Counted from the first letter of the stretch, positions 15,900-25,469 are shown. The stretch: 64,000 nt of DNA from Paenibacillus tianjinensis (GCF_017086365.1 NZ_CP070969.1:2914001-2978000), one strand, 5' to 3'. Translations and numbers: made by a program. Notes: a model not told the origin generated them from the letters alone.

Positions 15900-18698
15900 T
15901 TGCAGACAATGATCAATCTTGAAGGCGAGTGGAAGTTGCAGTTGGATGAAGGGAAACAGGGGCTGGTACTGCCTTTTTCAGATAATATCCTATTGCCGGA
16001 TACTACATCGCATGCCCGCAAGGGACCAAAGAATGAAGAGGTTGTAATCAGCGCATTAACCGATGAATACCTGTTCGAAGGATCGGCGTGGTATTCGAAG
16101 GAGATCGTGATTCCCGAAGAGCTTGCCGGTAAGAAATGTCTGCTGTATCTGGAACGGACGCGCCTGACGACTCTGTGGCTGAATGGCCGGGAAATTGGAA
16201 GCGCCAACAGCCTGAATACCGCCCATATATATGATTTGACCGGCCTGCTTGGTACAGGCACTCAGACAATAACGATCCGGGTTGATAATACCGGTTATCC
16301 GACCAAAGGCGGACATCTAACCTCACCGGACACCCAGACCAACTGGAACGGAATCACTGGCCGCATGGAACTCCAGTTTTACGGCAAATCATATCTAAGC
16401 GGAATCCGCCTCGACCCGGATGTATCTTCCCGCTCCGTCAAGATTACAGCCACACTGGAAGGTGAAGCTGACAGCGTATTGGCAGTGTCGGCTTTAAGCT
16501 TCAACGGTGAGCTGGAACATTCGGCTGCAAGTCAGGAATTTACGCTCACTCCGGGAGCATTCACCATCGAGTACAATCTGGGGCCAGATGCTCTGCTGTG
16601 GAGTGAATTCGCACCTAATCTTTATAACCTTACGTTATCCCTGTCCCAAGGGGAAGGAGAGCCAGCCGACCAAACCGTACTGGTCCTTGGATTACGTGAA
16701 TTCAAGGCAGACGGCGATAAGTTTACAATTAATGGCCAGAAGACCTTTCTTCGCGGCAAGCATGACGGGCTGATCTTTCCTTTGACCGGTTACGCGCCGA
16801 CTGATGTTGAGGAATGGGTGAGAATTCTTGGAATTTCTAAATCCTACGGCATCAACCATTACCGTTTTCACACCTGCTGTCCGCCGGAAGCAGCCTTTAC
16901 CGCTGCGGATCTGCTCGGAATCTATATGGAGCCGGAGCTTCCTTTCTGGGGAACGGTCACAGAGCCAACTGATGATAGGCATAATCAGGCTGAGCAGGAT
17001 TATCTGGTTAGCGAAGGATACAAGATTCTGAAGGCATTCGGCAACCATCCATCCTTCGTAATGATGTCGCTCGGCAACGAGTTGTGGGGGAGCAGAACCA
17101 AGATTGATTCCATCCTGAAGGAATATAAGGCATTTGACAGCCGCCCCTTGTACACACAGGGCTCCAATAACCACCAATGGGTACCGGAAATTCTGGAGCA
17201 TGAGGATTTCTTCTGCGGCGTGCGCTTCTCCAAAGAGCGGTTATTCCGTGGGTCATATGCCATGTGCGATGCACCACAGGGTCATGTACAAACCGGCTTG
17301 CCGGGTACGATGAAGGATTATGATGACCAGTTCGTCCCAGCGGCCGGGGCGTCTTCGGAAGCGGAAGGTGGAGGGACCATCCAGATTCAATACGGTACGG
17401 AGGCCAAAACCGTTCAGGCGGACGATGCATCCGGAGAATGGATTCCGCATATTCCCGTAATCTCTCATGAGATTGGACAGTACGCAGCCTATCCCAATTA
17501 TGAAGAGATCGCCAAATACACCGGATCGCTCAAGGCAAAAAATTTCGAAGTCTTCCGTGAACGGCTGGAAGAGAAGGGCCTGGGCCATCTCGCAGCTAAA
17601 TATTTCGCGGCCTCGGGGAAGCTTGCAGCAGCCTGCTACAAAGAAGAGCTGGAGGCAGCCTTCCGCACCAGGAAGCTTGCCGGCTTCCAGCTGCTGGATC
17701 TGCAGGATTTCAGCGGACAGGGCACTGCCCTAGTCGGCATCCTCGATGCCTTTATGGATTCCAAGGGAATGATCACCCCTGAAGAGTGGCGCACTTTCTG
17801 CAGCGACGCTGTTCTGCTCGCAAGATTCCCGAAATATAACTATGCCTCTGGTGAACGCTTTAGTGCGGACATCGAACTGAGCTGGTTCCGGACCGGATCA
17901 CCGGGAACCGTTAAACTAAACTGGGAACTGACGGCGGGGGATGAAATTCTGGCGGAAGGTACACACCAAACAGAAGTGGAGGCAGGAGCGAATTATTTCG
18001 ATATCTCCCGGCTGACTATCGATCTTCCAGCCGTAACAGCCATGACCTCAGCCGTACTAAATCTCCGGATCGCGGGAACCGATATCCGCAAAAGCTACGA
18101 TCTGTGGATCTATCCGGAACAGAGCGGTACCGGGCTTGATGGGATTCGGATCTTCCATGCACTAAGTGATGAAGCGCTGGCTTTGCTAGAGCAAGGTGAA
18201 AATGTACTGCTGATGCCGAAGCTGGAGTCGCTGAATAATGCTATCGAAGGCTATTACTGTACGGATTTCTGGTGCTACCCGATGTTCCGCTCGATTTCTG
18301 AGAGTATGAACCGGCCTGTACCTGTTGGTACTATGGGACTGCTGATCGAAAACAGCCATCCTGTGTTCCGTGACTTCCTGTGCGAAGAGCATTCCACTTA
18401 TCCTTGGTGGAATATTATTGAGAACTCAAAGTCGCTTATTATGGACGGAACAGATTCAGCATGGAGTCCAATGGTGCAAACAATTGACAATTTTGAACGC
18501 AATCATAAGCTGGGCTTCCTGTTTGAGTGCCGGGTCGGGGCCGGTAATCTGCTGGTTTGCGCCTTGGACGCTGACAAGGCAGGCGTAACGCCGGAAGGCA
18601 GACAGTTCCTGTCCAGTCTGGCCGGTTACATGAATTCCAAGGAATTTAAACCGCAATACACAGCAACCAAGGAAGAGCTTCAGCGGATTATTCAATAA
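15900..18698 (+). CDS. Glycoside hydrolase family 2 enzyme (beta-galactosidase/beta-glucuronidase type)
   Basis: 932 aa from the TTG at 15900, placed 8 nt after GGGAG (15887-15891); the next in-frame ATG (15909) is too far from the site. Domain order is GH2: N-terminal jelly-roll sugar-binding domain (NLEGEWKLQLDE..., AWYSKEIVIPEE, LWLNGREIGS), an immunoglobulin-like sandwich, then the TIM barrel. The acid/base is Glu394 in MMSLGNELWG and the nucleophile is probably Glu524 in PVISHEIGQY. No signal peptide, so it is cytoplasmic and would cleave imported oligosaccharides. Sugar specificity cannot be assigned. Its own promoter separates it from the dehydrogenase pair, but the shared locus suggests one pathway. 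Confidence 0.85.
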   Translation: MQTMINLEGEWKLQLDEGKQGLVLPFSDNILLPDTTSHARKGPKNEEVVISALTDEYLFEGSAWYSKEIVIPEELAGKKCLLYLERTRLTTLWLNGREIGSANSLNTAHIYDLTGLLGTGTQTITIRVDNTGYPTKGGHLTSPDTQTNWNGITGRMELQFYGKSYLSGIRLDPDVSSRSVKITATLEGEADSVLAVSALSFNGELEHSAASQEFTLTPGAFTIEYNLGPDALLWSEFAPNLYNLTLSLSQGEGEPADQTVLVLGLREFKADGDKFTINGQKTFLRGKHDGLIFPLTGYAPTDVEEWVRILGISKSYGINHYRFHTCCPPEAAFTAADLLGIYMEPELPFWGTVTEPTDDRHNQAEQDYLVSEGYKILKAFGNHPSFVMMSLGNELWGSRTKIDSILKEYKAFDSRPLYTQGSNNHQWVPEILEHEDFFCGVRFSKERLFRGSYAMCDAPQGHVQTGLPGTMKDYDDQFVPAAGASSEAEGGGTIQIQYGTEAKTVQADDASGEWIPHIPVISHEIGQYAAYPNYEEIAKYTGSLKAKNFEVFRERLEEKGLGHLAAKYFAASGKLAAACYKEELEAAFRTRKLAGFQLLDLQDFSGQGTALVGILDAFMDSKGMITPEEWRTFCSDAVLLARFPKYNYASGERFSADIELSWFRTGSPGTVKLNWELTAGDEILAEGTHQTEVEAGANYFDISRLTIDLPAVTAMTSAVLNLRIAGTDIRKSYDLWIYPEQSGTGLDGIRIFHALSDEALALLEQGENVLLMPKLESLNNAIEGYYCTDFWCYPMFRSISESMNRPVPVGTMGLLIENSHPVFRDFLCEEHSTYPWWNIIENSKSLIMDGTDSAWSPMVQTIDNFERNHKLGFLFECRVGAGNLLVCALDADKAGVTPEGRQFLSSLAGYMNSKEFKPQYTATKEELQRIIQ

Positions 18699-18806
18699 AT
18701 CAACTTATACTCACCGGAAACATCAACGGCAGTATATTCCAGTCTACTTTATTCAAAAATATTGGTAAGGTAGAGGGTAGCAATTGATACGAGGTGATAA
18801 AAGATT

Positions 18807-19697
18807 ATGATGAAGAAACATTGTTTGTTCTGTGACGAGATTGTTCCCATTGAACAGGAAGGCGATTACGATAACTATCTTAACTGCTCCTGTTCACCAG
18901 GCGGGCTATATCATCTGCGGCGGGACAGCTACGAGTCCATTAATGCACTCCCGCATCCGAAGAAACGGGATCTGCTGCATATCATATCTGCTTATATCCG
19001 GGAGAAGACAGACTGTGATGACAAGGTCTATCTTAAGGCAGATGATCTGGAATCCATCGCCAATTCCCCAAATATTCCTGTTACCATTGAAGATAAAGGT
19101 AACCGTCTGCTGCAATATTTGTACAGGCATTCCGAAGGCCCTGAGGAACCGGTTGCCATTCATCCGCTCTCCAATAACTATAACCTGACCTATTCTCCCA
19201 ACCTGCAGGAACTGGTTTATATTATAGACAAGCTTGGAAACGAGCAACTCCTCATTCGGGAAGGCATGAACTTCAAGCTGACGGAAAAAGGGTGGAATGA
19301 AGCAGCTGCCAGCGCCGGAGGAAAGAAGTTAAAAGCCTGTTCCATTCTCATCCAAGGCGGTAATGAAATACACGAAGAATGGCAGGAAAAGCTGCTGCCC
19401 AAAATCGGTCAGTTCGGTTATATGCCAACTTTGCTGACGCACACCGAGTTACCAGAGAATGAACAATATGATCTGGGCCTAATCGCTGACAATAAACTGA
19501 TTATTGCAGATGTAACCGGTCAGGCGCCCGGGGTATATTTTGCGGCAGGCTATGCAATGGGTAGGGGTATCCCTGTAATTTGGACTGTAAATAGCAGTGA
19601 TGCTGACAAGCTTACTGTACAGTTACAAGAAATCCGCCCGATCGTGTGGGATACCGCTGAAGAACTGGCTGTGCTGATTCAGCAAAAGCTAAGTTAA
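18807..19697 (+). CDS. Protein with N-terminal Cys cluster and nucleoside deoxyribosyltransferase-like C-terminal domain
   Basis: 296 aa, GAGGTGAT 8 nt before the ATG. Cys6, Cys9, Cys27 and Cys29 form a CxxC...CxC cluster that could bind zinc. The middle (~50-170) is helical, with winged-helix-like text (YIIDKLGNEQLLIREGMNFK, LTEKGW). The last ~120 residues resemble the nucleoside 2-deoxyribosyltransferase-like fold: LIIADVTGQAPGVYFAAGYA and then GIPVIWTVN. In active transferases the residue at the first Ala of FAAGYA is the nucleophilic Glu (GMELGYA in the lactobacillar enzyme), so this copy is probably not a normal transferase. It may instead sense or bind a nucleotide. Monocistronic, between GH2 and LacI. 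Function unknown. Confidence 0.65.
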   Translation: MMKKHCLFCDEIVPIEQEGDYDNYLNCSCSPGGLYHLRRDSYESINALPHPKKRDLLHIISAYIREKTDCDDKVYLKADDLESIANSPNIPVTIEDKGNRLLQYLYRHSEGPEEPVAIHPLSNNYNLTYSPNLQELVYIIDKLGNEQLLIREGMNFKLTEKGWNEAAASAGGKKLKACSILIQGGNEIHEEWQEKLLPKIGQFGYMPTLLTHTELPENEQYDLGLIADNKLIIADVTGQAPGVYFAAGYAMGRGIPVIWTVNSSDADKLTVQLQEIRPIVWDTAEELAVLIQQKLS

Positions 19698-19738
19698 CAG
19701 AGAAGTATCCGTAAGCTAAACTAGCTGTTTCGTCTCCG

Positions 19739-19775
19739 GCCTGTAACAGGAGTTATTCCTGTTGCAGGCTTTTAA
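19739..19775 (+). terminator. Terminator after the Cys-cluster gene
   Basis: GCCTG-AACAGGA / TCCTGTT-CAGGC stem followed by TTTTAAT. Confidence 0.8.
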
Positions 19776-19788
19776 TATATACACTATT

Positions 19789-19804
19789 TATAACACGTGT
19801 TATA
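19789..19804. promoter_or_regulatory. LacI operator 1 (16-bp perfect palindrome)
   Basis: TATAACACGTGTTATA is perfectly symmetric and lies 19 bp before the lacI ATG, consistent with autorepression. The 14-bp core recurs at 20886-20899. Confidence 0.75.
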
Positions 19805-19823
19805 CTTTTGCCGAGGTGCTATT

Positions 19824-20867
19824 ATGGTCAAAAAAAGAATCACTAGTCATGATGTAGCTAAGCTTGCCGGTGTATCCCGCAGTGTGGTATCTGCCGTGCT
19901 GAACAATACGCCTGGAATCGGGGTCAGTGCCGAAACACGTGAAACTGTGCTGTCCGCCATCCGTGAGCTGAACTATCATGTGGATGCCCAGGCGCGCAGT
20001 ATGAAGACAGGCCGCAGTATGACTCTTGCTGCATACGGTGATACACGCCATCCGCTGTTCATGCGGCTGCTTGAGGGGATGCAGCAGGAATGTGAAGCCA
20101 GCGGCTATCACATATTGCTCTGCTCACCCGGCCAGAGAAATTCCGGAGACGCGAGAAACGAACTACTGGATCTCTACCATCAGAGGAAGATCGACGGTAT
20201 CGTAACACTGGATGACACCAGCTACCGGAACAGAGAGTGGGCCCTCAAGGTGAAGGAAACGGGTGTGCCCTATGTCTCTGTGGAAGGGTATGACGGAACG
20301 GAGGGAATCTATTCCATTCTGGCCGATTACCGGGGCAGTGTGGGGATGGCGCTGGATTACATGCTTGCGGGAGATCCTGCCGGGACAACCGCTCCGGTAT
20401 ATGCCGAGGTCTTCCATAGCTCCGCTGGGAGCCGTGTCATTTGGGCAGAGAGGAACCGGAGGGATGCCTATACAGAATGGTGTAACCTGCATGGGATGAA
20501 GCCATCAGTCTCCCGTCATGAGGAGAAAGAAGGAAGGGTGGAATGGCAGGAATGGCTGTCGCAGTTAGGTGAAGCCGGCGGAGAGCTGCCTCCAGTGCTG
20601 GTGAACTGGTCCAGTGCTGTTCCCGACTTGTACCGGGCGGCTCACCGCTTAGACCTGCGGATCGGTAAGGATCTGCGGATCATGGCTGCGGACAATACAA
20701 TCCAAGGCCACAGGCTTAGCCTGCCATCCTTGAGCTGTGTAGAGATTCCTTATGTCGGCATGGGGCAAGAAGCGGTCCGCTGTGTACTGAAGCAGATCGG
20801 GCAAGGGCCGGGAACGCCGGGCAAGCTGTGGCTGCCGGCGCTTCTAAGACCGGGAGAAAGTGCGTAA
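19824..20867 (+). CDS. LacI-family transcriptional regulator
   Basis: 347 aa from ATG 19824, which has GAGGTG 5 nt upstream. The N-terminal LacI HTH reads ITSHDVAKLAGVSRSVVSAVLNN with a hinge region (NYHVDAQARSMKTGRS). The rest is the periplasmic-binding-protein-like effector domain (GDTRHPLFMRLLEGMQQECE, RKIDGIVTLDD, CVEIPYVGMGQEAV). Identical palindromes lie in front of this gene and of the GH38 gene 51 bp downstream. It therefore probably represses itself and the alpha-mannosidase until a mannose-containing ligand appears. The ligand is inferred from the neighbour only. Confidence 0.88.
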   Translation: MVKKRITSHDVAKLAGVSRSVVSAVLNNTPGIGVSAETRETVLSAIRELNYHVDAQARSMKTGRSMTLAAYGDTRHPLFMRLLEGMQQECEASGYHILLCSPGQRNSGDARNELLDLYHQRKIDGIVTLDDTSYRNREWALKVKETGVPYVSVEGYDGTEGIYSILADYRGSVGMALDYMLAGDPAGTTAPVYAEVFHSSAGSRVIWAERNRRDAYTEWCNLHGMKPSVSRHEEKEGRVEWQEWLSQLGEAGGELPPVLVNWSSAVPDLYRAAHRLDLRIGKDLRIMAADNTIQGHRLSLPSLSCVEIPYVGMGQEAVRCVLKQIGQGPGTPGKLWLPALLRPGESA

Positions 20868-20885
20868 CGTCTTTTTCCCCGGCTT

Positions 20886-20899
20886 ATAACACGTGTTAT
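20886..20899. promoter_or_regulatory. LacI operator 2, before the alpha-mannosidase gene
   Basis: ATAACACGTGTTAT, 14-bp perfect palindrome, same core as at 19789-19804, located between the lacI stop and the GH38 ribosome binding site. Confidence 0.75.
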
Positions 20900-20917
20900 G
20901 AAAAGGAGGATAAAGGT

Positions 20918-23900
20918 ATGTTCTGGACAGAAGAAAAACTGGCTGCACGCATTGCAGAACTAGCGGAGTATCGGTATCGCGAAACTTTCCAGTTGGAAGA
21001 CTGGCTGGTCGTAGAGGATAAAGTAGGGGGTAACGGCATGTATCCGCCGGTTTTGGAAGGCGGGAAGACGCTGCGCCTTGGAGCGTATTGGAGCGGGCGG
21101 GATGTTTATCTGTGGCTGAATAAATCAGTTAAGATCCCAGCAGAATGGCAGGGCAGACGTATTACCGGGCGGTTTGACTTCGGCAGAACCGGAGGCGGCA
21201 CCAACAGCGGCTTCGAAGCCCTGCTGTTTGTCGACGGTAAACCGTACCAGGGGGTGGATTCCAATCACCAGGAGGTTTTTTTTGAGGCTGATGCCGCCGG
21301 ACGTACGCTCGATTTCACCTTCCGGCTGTGGTCCGGGCTAGAAGGCGGCGGAAAGCCGGTTCTTCAGGAACACCGGATTAAGCAGGCAGAGCTGGCTTAT
21401 CTGGATGATGCAGCAGACAATTTGTATTATACAGGCCGGGCAGTTCTTGGAGTGTCTAAGCAGCTTACAGAGAACCAGCCGGAGAAGCAGGGGCTGCTGA
21501 TGGCACTGGACCGTGCATTTAACCTGCTGGATTGGTCGAAGCCCGGCAGTGATGCCTTTTATTCCTCTGTGGCCGAAGCAGATGATCTGCTCGCGACACA
21601 GCTGGCTGGTATGAAGCGGGAGCATCCGGTTACGGTAACGGCTATCGGACATACCCATATTGATGTCGCATGGCTGTGGCGGCTGACGCATACACGGGAA
21701 AAAGCAGCCCGTTCCTTCTCCACTGTACTGCGGCTGATGAAGCAGTTTCCGGAGTATATTTTTCTGCAGACCCAGCCGCAGCTGTATGAATACATCAAAC
21801 ATGATTATCCCGAATTGTACACGCAGATCGCCGAACGGGTGGCAGAAGGACGCTGGGAAGCCGGAGGCGCCATGTGGCTGGAGGCTGACTGCAATCTGAC
21901 CAGCGGAGAATCACTGGTACGCCAGATTCTGTACGGAACGAAGTTCTTCCGGGAAGAATTCGGAGGCGAGTGCAAGTACCTCTGGCTGCCGGATGTTTTT
22001 GGCTACAGCTGGGCATTGCCGCAGATCCTGCGCAAATCCGGCATTGATACCTTCATGACGACGAAGATTAGCTGGAACCAGTATAACCGCATGCCGCATG
22101 ATACTTTCACTTGGAGAGGAATCGACGGCAGTGAAGTACTGACCCATTTCATAACTACGCCTGAAGGGCCGGGCTCCAGCGCCTCGTATTATACCTACAA
22201 CGGCGTGATTGAACCATTTTCTGTACAGGGAATCTGGGATCAGTACAGGGATAAGAACCTGAACCGCGAGCTGCTGCTGTCCTACGGGTACGGTGACGGG
22301 GGCGGGGGTGTGAACCGTGAAATGCTGGAAATGCGCCGCCGGCTCGAACGTTTGCCTGGCATCCCTACCCTTAAGACCGGCCGGGCTGATGAGTATTTCG
22401 AAAGTCTAAAGAAAACGGTGAAGAACACTGACCAGTATGTCCACACCTGGGATGGTGAGCTTTATCTGGAATACCACAGAGGCACATATACAAGCCAGGC
22501 ATACAACAAACGTATGAACCGCAAGCTGGAACTGTTGTACCGGGAGGCCGAATGGCTGCAGGTTCTGCTGGCTGCCGAATCAGGCAGCTTCCTGCAGTAT
22601 CCGGCAGAGGAGTTGCTTGAGGGCTGGAAGATTATCCTGCGCAATCAGTTCCATGATATTATTCCCGGCTCCTCCATCCGGGAGGTATATGAGGATTCAA
22701 GGCTTGAATATATGGAAGCAGAGAAGATAGGCACACAAGCTGCAGATGACGCCGCGGCCGCGCTTATCTCCATATCCGGCTCAGCCATCGAAACAGGTTA
22801 CACCGTGCTTAATGGAGCTTTCTTTAACCGGGCAGGTCTGCTCAGCCTGACTTGCACCGATCCTCAGGAACTGGTGTGGAGAGATGCAGATGGGCATGTG
22901 CTGCGCTCGCAGCGCCTCAATGGTGAATGGCTGATTGAGGTACCCGCAATTCCTATGATGGGAACGGCAGTAATTACGACTGAAGCGGCTGCTTCAATAA
23001 GGGCGGCAACACCATTTACATGGGAGGATTCGCGGCTGACGACGCCTTTCTATATTCTGGAATGGAACTCGTCCGGGCAGCTGGTACGGATTTACGACCG
23101 TACAGCCAGCCGGGAGGTGTTAGCGCCGGATGAATGCGGCAATGTCCTGCAGGTGTTCGAGGATAAACCGAAAAATTACGATGCCTGGGATATTGATCTG
23201 TATTATCAGGAGAAACAGCGGGAAATCACTGATTTGCAGACTATAGAATTGACCGAAAACGGACCGCTCGCTGCCATTCTGCAGTTAAAGTGGCAATACT
23301 TGGATTCCTGTATTATTCAAAGAGTGAAAGTGTATGCGGTTAGCCGCCGTATTGACTTCGAGACGATGGTCGACTGGCATGAACAGCATCAGCTGCTGAA
23401 AGTAGCCTTCCCGGTTGCCGTGCGGGCGACGGAAGCCACATACGATATTCAGTTCGGCAACGTGAAGCGCCCGACCCACTGGAATACAAGCTGGGATTAT
23501 GCCCGGTTCGAAAGTGTAGGTCATCAATGGGCTGATCTATCCGAACGGGGTTATGGGGTGAGTCTGCTGAACGACTGTAAATACGGTTACGACATCAAGG
23601 ATCATGTTATGCGGCTGTCGCTGATCAAATCAGCTACCGAGCCGGACTGGCAGGCGGATCAAGGCGAGCACCAATTCACCTATGCGCTGCTGCCGCATAT
23701 AGGAGACTGGGTCGCAGGCCAGACAGCCGAGGAGGCATGGGCACTGAATAATCCGCTTAGAGCGGTAAAGGGTTCATACTCCGCAGGAGCCGGCAAATCA
23801 CTGATCCGAACAGATGCCCCAGGTATCGCGATTGACGCTGTTAAGCTGGCTGAGCAGGGAGACGGCTTTATCGTCCGGCTGCATGAATATACGGGCAGCC

Positions 23901-24058
23901 GCAGCACTGTGTTGTTGGGAAGTGATTATACTGTGCATTCCTGGCAGGCTTGCGACTTAATGGAACGTCCGCTGGAAGAGGCGGTAGTCGGCTGGGAAAT
24001 GACCCGCGAATTTAAACCATATGAAATCAGCACCTTCCTGGTTAAGCTAAAAGAATAA
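20918..24058 (+). CDS. Alpha-mannosidase (glycoside hydrolase family 38)
   Basis: 1046 aa from ATG 20918, 8 nt after AAAGGAGG. An N-terminal beta domain (~1-235) precedes the catalytic domain. The GH38 signature HTHIDVAWLWRL begins at His245, with metal ligands His247 and Asp249. The nucleophile is probably Asp359 in LPDVFGYSWALP. A further conserved stretch is NQFHDIIPGSSI, followed by the C-terminal beta domains. No signal peptide: it would remove alpha-mannose from imported oligosaccharides in the cytoplasm. A LacI palindrome lies 18 bp before the start, directly linking control to the upstream regulator. Confidence 0.9.
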   Translation: MFWTEEKLAARIAELAEYRYRETFQLEDWLVVEDKVGGNGMYPPVLEGGKTLRLGAYWSGRDVYLWLNKSVKIPAEWQGRRITGRFDFGRTGGGTNSGFEALLFVDGKPYQGVDSNHQEVFFEADAAGRTLDFTFRLWSGLEGGGKPVLQEHRIKQAELAYLDDAADNLYYTGRAVLGVSKQLTENQPEKQGLLMALDRAFNLLDWSKPGSDAFYSSVAEADDLLATQLAGMKREHPVTVTAIGHTHIDVAWLWRLTHTREKAARSFSTVLRLMKQFPEYIFLQTQPQLYEYIKHDYPELYTQIAERVAEGRWEAGGAMWLEADCNLTSGESLVRQILYGTKFFREEFGGECKYLWLPDVFGYSWALPQILRKSGIDTFMTTKISWNQYNRMPHDTFTWRGIDGSEVLTHFITTPEGPGSSASYYTYNGVIEPFSVQGIWDQYRDKNLNRELLLSYGYGDGGGGVNREMLEMRRRLERLPGIPTLKTGRADEYFESLKKTVKNTDQYVHTWDGELYLEYHRGTYTSQAYNKRMNRKLELLYREAEWLQVLLAAESGSFLQYPAEELLEGWKIILRNQFHDIIPGSSIREVYEDSRLEYMEAEKIGTQAADDAAAALISISGSAIETGYTVLNGAFFNRAGLLSLTCTDPQELVWRDADGHVLRSQRLNGEWLIEVPAIPMMGTAVITTEAAASIRAATPFTWEDSRLTTPFYILEWNSSGQLVRIYDRTASREVLAPDECGNVLQVFEDKPKNYDAWDIDLYYQEKQREITDLQTIELTENGPLAAILQLKWQYLDSCIIQRVKVYAVSRRIDFETMVDWHEQHQLLKVAFPVAVRATEATYDIQFGNVKRPTHWNTSWDYARFESVGHQWADLSERGYGVSLLNDCKYGYDIKDHVMRLSLIKSATEPDWQADQGEHQFTYALLPHIGDWVAGQTAEEAWALNNPLRAVKGSYSAGAGKSLIRTDAPGIAIDAVKLAEQGDGFIVRLHEYTGSRSTVLLGSDYTVHSWQACDLMERPLEEAVVGWEMTREFKPYEISTFLVKLKE

Positions 24059-24085
24059 GCTGTTAAAGAATTAGTTTCGGATATA

Positions 24086-24131
24086 AAAAGAGCAGAGATC
24101 TTCCCCGTAAAGGGATCATCTCTGCTCTTTT
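24086..24131. terminator. Bidirectional terminator between GH38 and ROK genes
   Basis: AAAAGAGCAGAGAT (24086-24099) pairs with ATCTCTGCTCTTTT (24118-24131). A/T runs on both sides serve both convergent genes. Confidence 0.85.
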
Positions 24132-24155
24132 AACATGTGCTTTTTCCCGGAATGG

Positions 24156-25349
24156 CTATTCATTCCCTTCCCATTCATGCAGCACCATGATGGCTGCGCC
24201 AGTAGCTACGGCCTCATCCGTAAGCATTCCATGCGAGAATACCGGACTGTATTCCGGGTAATGGTAGATATTTGATTTTGCAGTCTCCAGTGCAATATTG
24301 AAGACCAGGGGATCAGCGCTCACAAGCGGGCCGCCCAGAATTACGTATTCAGGATGGAAGGTATTGATCAAATTGGCCAGCCCAATTCCCAGATAGCGGG
24401 CCGTTTCAGCAAATTGCTCTTTAACGAGAAGATCTCCCTGTGAAAGGGCGTCAACCAGTGTTGCAAAATTAACATGGTCAGGCGAAAAGGGAGACAGCAG
24501 GCTGCTGCGCCCGGACTTAAGCTGGGCACGAACACGGTCAACCAGGGATGGCACTGATACAAAAGCTTCCAGCGCTCCATAGTTCCCTATCCCCCGGAGT
24601 CTTGGCCCGCCGGTCTGGATGATCATCTGGCCGACCGCCCCTTCCGTATCCACCGCTCCCCGGATGAGCTTACCGCCGGACATCATAGCTGAGCGGATAT
24701 TGATCCCTGCATGTACATAAAGGGCATGCTCAATATTATCATTTCGGAGCGCCCAATGTTCACCGATTAATGCGGTATTTGCGCCATTATCCAGTTTGGC
24801 CGGAATGCCCAGCCTTGCCGTAAGCATGTCGCAGATCGGAACGTTCTTCCAGTGAGGAGAGGGGAATAGCTCCGGTTCAAGAATGACCCCTTTCCTGCGG
24901 TCCAGAGGACCGACCGCACCAATCCCTATGCCGAGGACTTGATCCGCAGAGATCCCTTCCTTCGCAAGAAAGTCAGCGGCAGCATTTTCAACATAATCAG
25001 TCAAACGCTCAGGTGTCATCTGCGCATCCATTTCCCAGCGGATCACAGATAATGTATTAAGATGCAGATCATAGAGGCCGAGTTTAGAATAAATGCGTGA
25101 TATTTCAAGTCCCAGCAGGTAGCGGTATCTCGGACGGGTCTGGAACAACACGGGCTTTCTTCCGCCGGTAGAGCTTCCTAGTCCGGAGGCGATAATCAGA
25201 CCTTGTGAAGTCATTTCTTCAAGCAAGCGTGTCATGCTGCTGCTGGCTAATGCAAAATGATGCAGCAGATCGGCTTTGGAAACGGTCCCGAGATAGGAAA
25301 TCCGGTCGTATACCTGTTTTTTTATCGAAGGAGTGGTATGAGTAATCAT
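24156..25349 (-). CDS. ROK-family transcriptional regulator lacking the zinc-binding cysteines
   Basis: 397 aa from ATG 25349, 9 nt after GGAG; the in-frame TTG at 25370 and ATG at 25364 have poorer context. The N-terminal winged HTH reads VSKADLLHHFALASSSMTRLLEE with wing GGRKP. The ROK sugar-kinase fold follows (VLGIGIGAVGPLDRR, KLDNGANTALIGEHW). The usual CxCGxxGCLE zinc motif is replaced by RGIGNYGALE: all three Cys positions are lost. It is probably a XylR/NagC-like repressor of sugar genes. It is convergent with GH38 and has no obvious partner except possibly genes elsewhere. Confidence 0.85.
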   Translation of the reverse strand: MITHTTPSIKKQVYDRISYLGTVSKADLLHHFALASSSMTRLLEEMTSQGLIIASGLGSSTGGRKPVLFQTRPRYRYLLGLEISRIYSKLGLYDLHLNTLSVIRWEMDAQMTPERLTDYVENAAADFLAKEGISADQVLGIGIGAVGPLDRRKGVILEPELFPSPHWKNVPICDMLTARLGIPAKLDNGANTALIGEHWALRNDNIEHALYVHAGINIRSAMMSGGKLIRGAVDTEGAVGQMIIQTGGPRLRGIGNYGALEAFVSVPSLVDRVRAQLKSGRSSLLSPFSPDHVNFATLVDALSQGDLLVKEQFAETARYLGIGLANLINTFHPEYVILGGPLVSADPLVFNIALETAKSNIYHYPEYSPVFSHGMLTDEAVATGAAIMVLHEWEGNE

Positions 25350-25469
25350 ATGTATGCTCTCCATTTCCAAGTTAAAGAGTCGGGTTATTTTTCAAGTATA
25401 CCGGGACACTCCCTTTATTTCCAGTTTTATATCATGTGGGTCTTCGAGACGCCGTATTAGCAGGAAACC

